Shown here: in pieces, positions 34,982 to 43,782 of the stretch
Position numbering within the stretch: position 1 is the first letter of the stretch
Layout of the letters: every line of letters begins with the position of its first letter
Assembly (NCBI GenBank): GCA_021298085.1
Contig: JAJTDE010000008.1
Coordinates: 1 to 60,625 of the forward strand
Direction of reading: 5' to 3'
Length of the DNA stretch: 60,625 nucleotides
Source: Rubrivivax sp.
GTDB taxonomy: Bacteria > Pseudomonadota > Gammaproteobacteria > Burkholderiales > Burkholderiaceae_C
Notes under the pieces: generated by a model
What the model was told of the DNA's origin: nothing
Seen by the model: the letters and a program-made list of their open reading frames with translations, nothing else
Databases searched by the model: none
Program-made: the position numbers and the translations under genes

Positions 34982-35617
34982 TCACCAGCGCAACACACGC
35001 GGCCCCAGCACCGCCCCCAGCAGCCCGGCGGCCACGATGCCCAGCGTATACCAGGTGGCCACAAAACTCATCGCCACCTCGGTGCAGGTCAGCGCATAGG
35101 CCGTGGCACCCACACCCCCCGCCACCAGGCCGGCCGCAAAGCCAGCCAGGCGTTGCCGCGTGGGTGCCAGGCCCTTCAGGGCCCACAGCGCACCGGCCAG
35201 CGCCGGCAATGACAGCCCGAAGACCCGGTAAGGGCAGTCGGCGGCACTGTGGCCCAGCCAAAGAGCCAGCCGCTGATCGGGCGCCACCGACACCATCTCC
35301 GACAGACCCAGCCCCAGCATCAACGCCACCACCAGCGCCAGCGCGGCGGCGGGCCGCTTCAGCGGCGCCGCAGGCCGGCCGAGCGCGGCGACGGCCGCAC
35401 AGCCCACCAGGACCAGCGCCGCCGAGTAGCCAAACTTCAGCAGCCAGCCGGGCGTCTGCATCAACGCGATGCCCACCATCGGCGCAAAGGCCAGAGCCAG
35501 CGCCACGGCCGAGGCTCCGGCCGTCAGAAGCGCCGGTGCGAGGCGGCGCGCCACCGGTGCACCGCGGACAGGCCCGGCGCCCTGAGCCAGCGCCTGAATG
35601 AGTTGTTCCGTCTTCAT
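34982..35617 (-). CDS. NrsF/DUF1109-family membrane anti-sigma factor
   Basis: A 211-residue protein with six predicted transmembrane segments, the layout of DUF1109/NrsF proteins, which hold an ECF sigma factor at the membrane. The N-terminus MKTEQLIQALAQGAGPV is the usual cytosolic start. Two conserved-type cysteines appear in SAADCPYR near residue 127 and TCTEVA near residue 183; in this family paired cysteines sense metals or oxidants. It overlaps the sigma gene by 4 bp (ATGA). Confidence 0.88.
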   Translation of the reverse strand: MKTEQLIQALAQGAGPVRGAPVARRLAPALLTAGASAVALALAFAPMVGIALMQTPGWLLKFGYSAALVLVGCAAVAALGRPAAPLKRPAAALALVVALMLGLGLSEMVSVAPDQRLALWLGHSAADCPYRVFGLSLPALAGALWALKGLAPTRQRLAGFAAGLVAGGVGATAYALTCTEVAMSFVATWYTLGIVAAGLLGAVLGPRVLRW

Positions 35618-36177
35618 GGGTTCTCCCTGACCAAGGCCGCCAGACGCTTCAGCCCGCGATGAACCTGCACCTTGAGCGCCGACACCGACACGCCCGTGCG
35701 CTGCGAAGCCTCAGCCACCGACAGCCCTTCGATCTTGGTCAGCACGATGGCCTGCTGCTGCGCCGTGGGCAGGCCGTCCAGCAGCACCATCAGGTCGCGG
35801 CGCGCAGGCCCCTCCTGCTCGGTGAGCAGGTGCTGCGCGTCGTCGAGGTCGTCGATGGAATCGTGCAGGGCTTCACGGCGCCCGCGCCGGCGATACAGGT
35901 CGATCAACTTGTGGCGTGCGATGGCATGCAACCAGGCTGTCACCGGCAGCCGGGTGTCATAGGTGTCGCGCTGCAGATGCAGCACCAGCAGAGTTTCTTG
36001 CACCAAGTCTTCCACCTCATCGGGCAGCGCCTGAAGACGCCGGCCGAAATACGCACGCAAGCGCCCTGCCATGAGCTTGAGCGACTTTGCGTAGGACATG
36101 TCATCGCCCGCCAATGCCTGCAGCCACAAGGCTTTCAGCTGCAACTCAAAGGCGTCGGAAGGCGAGATATCGGGCAT
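35614..36177 (-). CDS. ECF sigma factor (SigF/NrsF-associated group)
   Basis: A 187-residue RNA-polymerase sigma factor. Region 2 is residues 30-100, with DEVEDLVQETLLVLH and PVTAWLHAIARHKLIDLYRRRGRRE. Region 4 is residues 125-180, with LPTAQQQAIVLTKIEGLSVAEASQRTGVSVSALKVQVHRGLKRL. Its overlap with a DUF1109 anti-sigma gene defines the group. A GTAACC-N16-CGAA pattern matching the promoter described for Caulobacter SigF lies directly before the annotated ATG, so the true translation start may be further in than 36177. The neighbouring genes give no clear regulon. Confidence 0.92.
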   Translation of the reverse strand: MPDISPSDAFELQLKALWLQALAGDDMSYAKSLKLMAGRLRAYFGRRLQALPDEVEDLVQETLLVLHLQRDTYDTRLPVTAWLHAIARHKLIDLYRRRGRREALHDSIDDLDDAQHLLTEQEGPARRDLMVLLDGLPTAQQQAIVLTKIEGLSVAEASQRTGVSVSALKVQVHRGLKRLAALVRENP

Positions 36178-36203
36178 TTCGATGGGTGGGCCGCAAAGGT
36201 TAC
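36178..36203 (-). promoter_or_regulatory. SigF-type autoregulatory promoter candidate
   Basis: On the minus strand GTAACC (36203-36198) and CGAA (36181-36178) are exactly 16 nt apart, the spacing I recall for SigF promoters of Caulobacter. It abuts the predicted ATG of the sigma gene, which is unusual because transcription would then start inside the annotated gene. Confidence 0.5.
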
Positions 36204-36444
36204 AGCGGCGAAGCAGGAAATTGTGTCATTGCCCTCGCCGGTGCGGCTGCATCTGAAGACGGCGAGACGGTTCGCGCGAGCGCGTCTTCTCAACAGCCGG
36301 GCCGCGCGGCGCTGCCCGCCCATGGCGCCACCGACGGGACACCACCACCCCGCGTAGACCCGGGCGGCAGCCGCGCGGCTCCTGTGCGACGATCCTGCCC
36401 TGGCCCTGGGCAACGGCCGGGGTGAACACGCAGGAGCTTTTGAC

Positions 36445-37200
36445 ATGACACAACGTCTGCAGGGCAAGACCGCCCTGGTGACCGCGGCGGGGCAGGGCAT
36501 CGGGCGCGCGGTCGCCGTCGCCTTTGCGCTGGAAGGCGCACGCGTCATCGCCACCGACATCGACAACAGCAAGCTCGACACCCTCTGGCAGGAGTACGAC
36601 TGCGAGGTGCGCACGCTCGACGTGACCGACCCGGCCGACATCCGCAAGGCCGTGGCGCAAATCGGCGAGATCGATGTCCTGTTCAACGCCGCTGGTTATG
36701 TGCACAGCGGCACCATCCTCGACGCCACCGAAGACGACTGGGCGATGGCAATGGACCTCAACGTCCGTTCGCAGTTCAGGCTCATCAAGGCCTTCCTGCC
36801 CGGCATGATCGAACGCGGCCGCGGGTCCATCATCAACGTGGCGTCGGTGGCCGGCAGCATCAAGGGCGCGCCCAACCGATTCGTCTATGGCACCACCAAG
36901 GCCGCCATCATCGGCCTGACCAAGGCCGTCGCGGCCGATTTCATCCAGCAGGGCATCCGCTGCAACGCCATCTGCCCGGGCACGGTGGAATCGCCGTCGC
37001 TTCGCCAGCGCATCGCTGCCCAGGCCAGCGCCAGCGGCAAGACCGAAGACGAGGTCGAAGCCGCCTTCATCGCCCGCCAGCCGATGGGGCGCCTGGGCCG
37101 CGCCGAGGAAATCGCCGCGCTCGCCGTCTACCTGGCCAGCGACGAAAGCAGCTTCACCACCGGCACGGCCCAGGTCATCGACGGCGGCTGGTCCAACTGA
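36445..37200 (+). CDS. SDR-family 2-keto-3-deoxy-aldonate dehydrogenase (L-fuconate-pathway type)
   Basis: A 251-residue SDR. TALVTAAGQGIGRAVA is the cofactor motif and VIATDIDNSKL, with Asp, indicates NAD+. VLFNAAGYVHSGTIL near residue 75, then SIKGAPNRFVYGTTKAAIIGLTKAVAADF and GIRCNAICPGTVESPSL, are diagnostic of the 2-keto-3-deoxy-L-fuconate 4-dehydrogenase group, also related to BDH2. Such enzymes oxidise the C4 hydroxyl of a 2-keto-3-deoxy acid to a 2,4-diketo-3-deoxy acid. The FAH-family hydrolase gene 64 bp downstream is the expected next step. A ribosome site (GCAGGAG) precedes the ATG. Confidence 0.88.
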   Translation: MTQRLQGKTALVTAAGQGIGRAVAVAFALEGARVIATDIDNSKLDTLWQEYDCEVRTLDVTDPADIRKAVAQIGEIDVLFNAAGYVHSGTILDATEDDWAMAMDLNVRSQFRLIKAFLPGMIERGRGSIINVASVAGSIKGAPNRFVYGTTKAAIIGLTKAVAADFIQQGIRCNAICPGTVESPSLRQRIAAQASASGKTEDEVEAAFIARQPMGRLGRAEEIAALAVYLASDESSFTTGTAQVIDGGWSN

Positions 37201-37264
37201 GGCGCTGGCACGCCGCGCCGCCAGGCCAGCCCTCCCAACCCACACCCCACTGGAAACCCATCCC

Positions 37265-38128
37265 ATGAAATTGCTCCGACACGGCCCGCGCGGTCAGGAA
37301 AAGCCCGCCGCCCTCGACGCCCAAGGCCAGGTGCGCGACTTGAGCGGCCTGATCGGCGACATCACGCCGCGACACCTCTCACCCGAAGGCCTCGCCGCCC
37401 TGCGCGCGATTGACCTGGAGAGCCTGCCCATCGTCCCGCAAGGCCGCCTGGGCGTGCCCTGGACGGACATCGGCAAGTTCATCGCCATCGGCCTGAACTA
37501 CGCCGACCACGCAGCCGAATCCAACCTGCCCATCCCCAAGGAACCCATCGTCTTCATGAAGGCGACCACCTGCGCCCAGGGCTGCGAAGACCCCGTGGTG
37601 CTGCCCCAGGGTTCCGTCAAGACCGACTGGGAGGTGGAGCTGGGTGTGGTGATCGGCAGCCAGGCACGGTATGTCAGCGAAGCTGACGCACTGAAGCACG
37701 TGGCCGGCTACTGCGTCATCAACGACATTTCCGAGCGCGAATACCAGATCGAACGCGGCGGCACCTGGGACAAGGGCAAGGGCTGCGACACCTTCGGGCC
37801 CATCGGTCCCTGGCTGGTGACGACCGACGAGGTGCCTGACCCGCAGGCGCTGGGCATGTGGCTGGACGTCAACGGCCAGCGCATGCAGACCGGCAGCACC
37901 CAGACCATGATCTTCGGCGTGGCCACGCTGGTGGCCTACGTGAGCCGCTTCATGACGCTGATGCCCGGCGACGTCATCACCACCGGCACGCCCCCGGGCG
38001 TTGGCATGGGCATCAAGCCCGCCGCGGTGTACCTCAAGCCCGGCGACGTGATGGCGCTGGGCATCGACGGCTTGGGCCGGCAGCAGCAGACGGTGCACGC
38101 CTGGGACCCTTCCCTGATCGGCTTCTGA
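37265..38128 (+). CDS. FAH-family 2,4-diketo-3-deoxy-aldonate hydrolase
   Basis: A 287-residue fumarylacetoacetate-hydrolase-fold enzyme. FIAIGLNYADHAAE near residue 76, PIVFMKATTCAQG, DWEVELGVVIG (metal Glu ligands), YCVINDISEREYQ and the GDVITTGTPPGVGMG loop near residue 240 are all present. Members of this group hydrolyse 2,4-diketo-3-deoxy-L-fuconate or -pentonate to pyruvate plus L-lactate or glycolate. It is flanked by the matching SDR upstream and the UxaA-family dehydratase 24 bp downstream, so the three genes form one pathway unit. Confidence 0.9.
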   Translation: MKLLRHGPRGQEKPAALDAQGQVRDLSGLIGDITPRHLSPEGLAALRAIDLESLPIVPQGRLGVPWTDIGKFIAIGLNYADHAAESNLPIPKEPIVFMKATTCAQGCEDPVVLPQGSVKTDWEVELGVVIGSQARYVSEADALKHVAGYCVINDISEREYQIERGGTWDKGKGCDTFGPIGPWLVTTDEVPDPQALGMWLDVNGQRMQTGSTQTMIFGVATLVAYVSRFMTLMPGDVITTGTPPGVGMGIKPAAVYLKPGDVMALGIDGLGRQQQTVHAWDPSLIGF

Positions 38129-38152
38129 CACCCCACCGCAGGACGCCCCGAC

Positions 38153-39679
38153 ATGAGCCCGCCCACCCTGCGCATCCATCCCGCCGACAACGTGGTCATC
38201 GCGCGCCGTCAGCTGCTGGGCGGCACCTGGCTACCAGACGAGGCCGTCACCACCAGCGGGCTCGTCCCGCCGGGCCACAAGCTGGCCACACGCGCCATCG
38301 CCGCGGGCGAGGTGGTGCTGCGCTACAACCAGGTTATCGGAACGGCCACACAGGCCATCGCCCCCGGCCAGCACGTGCACAGCCACAACCTGGCCTTCAG
38401 CGACTTTGAGCGCACCCACACCCCGGGTGCTGACGCGCGCCCGACGGTGCCCGCCGCCGAGCCAGCCCAGTTCCTGGGCATCGTGCGCGCCGACGGCCGG
38501 GTGGCCACGCGCAACTACATCGGGGTGCTCACCAGCGTGAACTGCTCGGCGACCGCCGCGCGGGCCATTGCCGACCACTTCCGACGCGACATCCGCCCAG
38601 AAGCCCTGGCGGATTTTCCAAACGTCGACGGGGTGGTGGCGCTCACCCATGGCATGGGCTGCGCCACCGACAGCGAGGGCGAGGAACTGGCGGTGCTGCG
38701 GCGCACGCTGGGCGGCTATGCCCGGCACGCCAACTTCGCGGCGGTGCTGGTGGTGGGCCTGGGCTGCGAGACGAACCAGATCCAGGGGCTGATTGCCCAG
38801 GAAGGGCTGGCCGAGGGTGCCCTGCTGAAGACCTTCAACATCCAGGACAGCGGTGGCACGGCGCAGACGGTGGCGCGGGGTGTGGCGCTGATCCGCGACA
38901 TGCTGCCGGCGGCCAATGCGGTGTCGCGTCAGCCCGTGCCCGCCAGCCACCTCACCGTCGGCCTGCAGTGTGGCGGCAGCGACGGCTACAGCGGCATCAG
39001 CGCCAACCCGGCGCTGGGCGCCGCGGTGGACCGCCTGGTGCGCCACGGCGGCACGGCCATCCTCAGCGAGACCCCCGAGATCTACGGCGGCGAACACCTG
39101 CTGACCCGCCGCGCCGCCAGCCCCGAGGTGGCCGCCAAGCTGCTCGAACGCATCCGCTGGTGGGAGGCCTACACCGCCCGCAACCACATGCGCATGGACA
39201 ACAACCCCTCGGCCGGCAACAAGGCCGGTGGGCTGACCACCATCCTCGAGAAAAGCCTGGGCGCCATCGCCAAGAGCGGCACCACGCGCCTGGAAGCCGT
39301 CTACGAGTTTGCCCAGGCGGTGCGGGCCAAGGGCTTTGTCTACATGGACACCCCGGGCTACGACCCGGTTTCCGCCACCGGCCAGGTGGCCGGCGGCGCC
39401 AACCTGATCTGCTTCACCACCGGCCGCGGCAGCGCCTATGGTTGTGCGCCCTCGCCCAGCCTCAAACTGTCCACCAACACGGCGTTGTGGCTGCGGCAGG
39501 CTGACGACATCGACATCAACTGCGGCGGCATCGTCGACGGTGAAGAAACGGTCGACGAGGCTGGTGAGCGCATCTTCCAGCTGATGCTGGCCACGGCCTC
39601 CGGCCAGCGCAGCAAGAGCGAGGTGCATGGCTACGGGCAGAACGAGTTTGTGCCCTGGCAGCTGGGTGCGGTGATGTAG
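38153..39679 (+). CDS. UxaA-family altronate/galactarate-type dehydratase (SAF + catalytic domains)
   Basis: A 508-residue Fe2+-dependent hydro-lyase. Residues 1-95 are the SAF domain ([15 protein letters not shown], then [23 protein letters not shown]). Residues 105-508 are the catalytic domain, with [59 protein letters not shown] and METIDGEE-like [15 protein letters not shown]. Full-length UxaA proteins have this two-domain layout. Known members dehydrate D-altronate, galactarate and similar acids to 2-keto-3-deoxy products. Here it most likely supplies the substrate of the adjacent SDR. It converges on the ABC importer genes. Confidence 0.9.
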   Translation: MSPPTLRIHPADNVVIARRQLLGGTWLPDEAVTTSGLVPPGHKLATRAIAAGEVVLRYNQVIGTATQAIAPGQHVHSHNLAFSDFERTHTPGADARPTVPAAEPAQFLGIVRADGRVATRNYIGVLTSVNCSATAARAIADHFRRDIRPEALADFPNVDGVVALTHGMGCATDSEGEELAVLRRTLGGYARHANFAAVLVVGLGCETNQIQGLIAQEGLAEGALLKTFNIQDSGGTAQTVARGVALIRDMLPAANAVSRQPVPASHLTVGLQCGGSDGYSGISANPALGAAVDRLVRHGGTAILSETPEIYGGEHLLTRRAASPEVAAKLLERIRWWEAYTARNHMRMDNNPSAGNKAGGLTTILEKSLGAIAKSGTTRLEAVYEFAQAVRAKGFVYMDTPGYDPVSATGQVAGGANLICFTTGRGSAYGCAPSPSLKLSTNTALWLRQADDIDINCGGIVDGEETVDEAGERIFQLMLATASGQRSKSEVHGYGQNEFVPWQLGAVM

Positions 39680-39733
39680 CGGCCAATGCCAGCACCGAGG
39701 CGAACGCGTCGCCTCGGGCGTGGCCAGCGTGCC

Positions 39734-40502
<769 letters not shown>

Positions 40503-40516
<14 letters not shown>

Positions 40517-41156
40517 GGCGCATTTTCCTTTCCAGCGAACGGCTCCAGGCTGACAGCGGCCAGCACAGGGCGAAATACAGCAGGGCCACGCAGGCGTAGA
40601 CCGTGAAGGGTTGGAAGGTGGCGTTGGTGATCATCGTGCCCGCCTTGGTGAGTTCGATGAAGCCAATGACGCTGGCCAGCGCCGTGCCCTTGATGACCTG
40701 CACCAGAAAGCCCACGGTGGGTGGCAAGGCCAGCCGCGCCGCCTGCGGGCCGATGACCCAGCGCAGCTGCTCACGCAGGCTCATCGCCAGGCTGGCCGAG
40801 GCTTCCCACTGGCCCTTGGGGATGGCGTTGACACAGCCACGCCAGATCTCGCACAGGAAGGCACTGGTGTAGAGCGTCAGGGCCAGCGCCGCCGCCAGCC
40901 AGGCGTCCACCCGCAGGCCCAGCAGCGCCAGCCCAAAGTAGGCCAGGAACAGCTGCATCAGCAGCGGCGTGCCCTGAAACACCTGCACAAACGCCGTCAC
41001 GCCCCATTGGGCGCCCGGCAGCTTGGCCACACGCGCCAGCAGCAGCGCCATGCCCAGCAGGCCGCCGCCCACAAAGGCCATCAGCGACAGCAGCACCGTC
41101 CAGCGCGCCGCGAGCAGCAGGTTGCGCACGATGTCCCAGAGGCTGAAGTCGACCAT
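40503..41156 (-). CDS. Polar amino-acid-type ABC transporter permease
   Basis: A 217-residue HisQ/HisM-type inner-membrane permease with about five spans. It carries the RGCVNAIPKGQWEASASLAMS segment of the EAA loop near residues 94-114 and the VIKGTALASVIGF motif near residue 144. It pairs with the following permease. Confidence 0.92.
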
Positions 41157-41183
41157 GTCGTGGGCCTGTGCAGAGGGCCGGGC

Positions 41184-41843
41184 TCAGCGCCCGAACAGGA
41201 AGCGGGGGCCAGCCCACATCAGCAGCTGCCGCAGCCCGATGGCCAGCAGCAGGTACAGCCCGGTGGCGATCAGCGTGGCCTCGAAGGCGCGGAAGTTGCG
41301 GCTGTGGATCAGGTTGGCGTAATAGCTCAGTTCAGCCGCAGCGATCTGCCCACAGACAGCGGAGCCCAGCATCACGATGATGATCTGGCTGACCATGGCC
41401 GGCCACACCCGCGACAGCGACGGCGGCAGCACCACGCGCAGGAAGACCTGGAAGCGGCTGAGCGACAGCGACAACCCTGCCTCGATCTGACCGCGGGGCG
41501 TGGCCTCGACACCAGCGCGGACGATCTCACCCGCATAGGCACCCAGGTTGATCGTCATCGCCAGCACCGACGCCATTTCCGGCGACAGTTTCACCCCCAG
41601 ACCGGGCAGCCCGAAGAAGATGAAGAACAGCTGCACGATGAACGGCGTGTTGCGGATGAGTTCGACGTAGCTGGCGGCCAGCCAGCCCAGCGGCTTCGGG
41701 CCCCAGACACGCGCCCACGCGCAGGCCACGCCCAGCACCATGCCCAGCAGGGCCGAGGTGGCGGTCAAGGCGATGGTGAGCAGCAGGCCGCGCAGCAGCA
41801 GCGGCCATTCCACCCAGACGGCGGCAAAGTCGAGTGTGACCAT
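41184..41843 (-). CDS. Polar amino-acid-type ABC transporter permease
   Basis: A 219-residue HisQ/HisM-type permease with about five spans. ELIRNTPFIVQLFFIFFGLPGLG near residues 62-84 and the EAA loop AGVEATPRGQIEAGLSLSLS near residue 110 are family hallmarks. It lies 89 bp after the binding-protein gene and 27 bp before the second permease gene. Confidence 0.92.
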   Translation of the reverse strand: MVTLDFAAVWVEWPLLLRGLLLTIALTATSALLGMVLGVACAWARVWGPKPLGWLAASYVELIRNTPFIVQLFFIFFGLPGLGVKLSPEMASVLAMTINLGAYAGEIVRAGVEATPRGQIEAGLSLSLSRFQVFLRVVLPPSLSRVWPAMVSQIIIVMLGSAVCGQIAAAELSYYANLIHSRNFRAFEATLIATGLYLLLAIGLRQLLMWAGPRFLFGR

Positions 41844-41932
41844 GGTGGGGCGGGGGCAGCGCTTGCCGCTGGACCAGTGAACCGGTCCGGCGGCAGCGCG
41901 TGCCGTTCAGACGTTGAAGGCCCGTGCCGGCA

Positions 41933-42724
41933 TCAGTTGGGCAGCTCGCCCGCCGGGCGGCCCAGCCACTTGACGGCCATCTTGTCGAGGTCGCCTGAGG
42001 TCTTGGCGCCGGCGATGATCTCGTTGACCTTCAGGCGCAGCTTGTCCTCGCCCTTGCCCACGCCGATGAAGTTCGGCGAATCCTTGATCAGCAGCTTGTA
42101 TTCGGCGTTCAGCTGCGGGTTGCGCGCCATCATGTTGCCAGCCACCGAAGCACCCGTCGCAATCAGCTGCACCTGGCCGCTGACAAAGGCGGAAACGGTG
42201 GCGTTGTTGTCTTCGAAGCGCTTGATGTCAGCCGCGGCCGGGGCCAGCTTGCCCAGCTCCATGTCCTCGATGGCACCACGTGTCACGCCCACCGTCTTGC
42301 CGGCCAGATCAGCCCAGCCCTTGATGGGCAGGCTCTTGGCCGCAAAGACCGCCTGGAAAAACGGCGAGTAGGCGGCAGTGAAGTCGATCACCTTCTCGCG
42401 CTCGGCGTTCTTGCCCAGCGTGGAGATGACCAGATCGGCCTTCTTGGTCTGCAGGTAGGGAATGCGGTTGGCGCTGGTCACGGGCACCAGCTCCACCTTC
42501 ACGCCCAGCTTGGCGCCAATGTAGTTGGCCATGTCCACGTCCAGGCCCTGGGGCTTGAGGTCGGTGGTCACAAAGCCATAGGGTGGGAAGTCGGTCGGCA
42601 CGGCGATGTTGATGACCTTGCGGGCCATGATGTCGTCCAGCGCAGTCTGTGCCTGAACGGCGGTGGAACCCAGGGACAGGCTGCCCAACAACAGGCAGCA
42701 GGACAGCCAATGGCGGCGTTGCAT
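41933..42724 (-). CDS. Periplasmic binding protein of polar amino-acid-type ABC importer
   Basis: A 263-residue family-3 solute-binding protein. The ATG at 42724, with GGAG eight bases upstream, opens a signal peptide (MQRRHWLSCCLLLGSLSLG, cleavage near VQAQ). VINIAVPTDFPPYGFVTTD is the typical start of the mature domain. ADLVISTLGKNAEREKVIDFTAAY near residue 115 is the family signature. Arg in STLGKNAERE suggests a carboxylate ligand. The operon faces the UxaA/FAH/SDR genes, so the cargo may be a sugar acid rather than an amino acid, which is inference. An upstream structured leader is noted separately. Confidence 0.9.
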   Translation of the reverse strand: MQRRHWLSCCLLLGSLSLGSTAVQAQTALDDIMARKVINIAVPTDFPPYGFVTTDLKPQGLDVDMANYIGAKLGVKVELVPVTSANRIPYLQTKKADLVISTLGKNAEREKVIDFTAAYSPFFQAVFAAKSLPIKGWADLAGKTVGVTRGAIEDMELGKLAPAAADIKRFEDNNATVSAFVSGQVQLIATGASVAGNMMARNPQLNAEYKLLIKDSPNFIGVGKGEDKLRLKVNEIIAGAKTSGDLDKMAVKWLGRPAGELPN

Positions 42725-42761
42725 GGAGATCTCCTCAAAGAGCGGTGTGTCCGCGTTGTTG

Positions 42762-42840
42762 AATGCGCACCTTCCCGGTGCGTCGCTCAGGCACCAGCAG
42801 GATGCGTGCCAACCCACAGGCTCCGACCGACACCAGCAGG
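42762..42840 (-). promoter_or_regulatory. Structured leader of the binding-protein gene: hairpin and direct repeats
   Basis: On the minus strand CCTGCTGGTG occurs twice (42840-42831 and 42801-42792), 39 bp apart. It is followed by a compact hairpin CGCACC-GGGAA-GGTGCG (about 42782-42766), some 42 nt before the start codon. This may be an operator pair or a folded RNA leader. I do not recognise it as a known riboswitch. Confidence 0.35.
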
Positions 42841-42869
42841 TAGCAACACCACCAAGAGGGACTTTCTGG

Positions 42870-43675
42870 GGGATGACCATGACTGTCGCTTCACGCCGCC
42901 GCGTCGCGGTGGTCTGCAGTGCGATTGCCGGCCTCGTGTGCCGGGCTGCGGCCCGCGGCAAGCCCGCCGGCGGCACCCGCCACCGCCTGCATGCGAATCG
43001 CCGAGCAGGCAGGCCCCCAGCGCAAGCGAGAGCTGTGGGGCAAGCTGAAACAGGCCCTGCAGGACCGCCTGGGGCCCGGCGCGTGTGTGCAGGCGCGCAG
43101 CCTGACCGGCTTTGCAGAAGGTCTGTACGCCTGGCTGGCGGTGCGCGAGGGCCGCGCCGACCAGTGCTTTGGCATCGCCGAGATGGGTGGCGCGTCGGCC
43201 CAGCTCAGCTTCCCGTGCCCGCAGTGCGACCCGCGCGATGACGCCTTGCGCACGGTCACCATTCGCGGCCAGGCCGTACCGTGCTACAGCTGCTCCTTCC
43301 TGGGGCTGGGGCAGGACGAGGCCCCCAAGACACGGGGTATGCATGGCCGACAGCTGCTGCGTTGGCGTGGTCCTCCAGCAGCCGGGTTGGCAGAAGGCCA
43401 ACTGCAGCCAGCGCATCGACCTGGGCGCCGTCAACCACCTGCGCGCCGACGCCGTGAGCCAGTGCTGCGAACGCGAGGGCCAGTGCTTTGACGCACCCAC
43501 CTCGTGCTTCTGCGCGGTGTACCTGGAGAAGACCCTGGGCAGCCTGGGCATCCCCACCAGCTCGGCACGCGCCGACGTGAGCGGGACGCAGGGGGCCGTG
43601 CTCTGCGCCGAGTCGCAGTGCCTCAGCCGTGGCCCGCCGCCGGTGTGCCGCTGGCCATCCACGGGCTGCCTGTAA
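42870..43675 (+). pseudogene. Relict of a GDA1/CD39-family nucleoside phosphatase (apyrase)
   Basis: Three frames must be joined to read this gene. An exported start (SRRRVAVVCSAIAGLVC) lies in one frame. Around 42980 the coding bias moves to a second frame with ARSLTGFAEGLYAWLAV, FGIAEMGGASAQLSF and YSCSFLGLGQDEAPK. Around 43340 it moves to a third frame (ADSCCVGVVLQQPGW to the stop at 43675). EGLYAWLAV, EMGGASAQ and SFLGLGQDEA match apyrase conserved regions 3 and 4 and the segment after it. The first two conserved regions, including the phosphate-binding D-x-G-S-S-G, are absent. High G+C at third positions in each successive frame supports real frameshifts in a former gene. The third-frame tail is cysteine-rich and less clearly family-like. 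Confidence 0.65.
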
Positions 43676-43722
43676 AACCCTGCGCGCACCCCGTACGTTC
43701 ACCATTCGTTACAAAAGGCGAG

Positions 43723-43728
43723 GACAAT
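43723..43728 (+). promoter_or_regulatory. Possible -10 element (GACAAT)
   Basis: GACAAT lies 54 nt before the ATG of the beta-helix protein, downstream of a relatively AT-rich patch (TTCACCATTCGTTACAAAA). It is the same -10 type as elsewhere in the window. Confidence 0.35.
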
Positions 43729-43782
43729 CGTGGCCGCGGCCGCCGTCGAGTGGCTGCCCAGACGACACAGGTTGGGATCGCC

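Noticed and set aside
42663..43241. Intact short gene beginning at about 42880
   Set aside because: Its frame loses coding bias after the signal-like segment; the family motifs are in a different frame, so it is part of the decayed apyrase gene.
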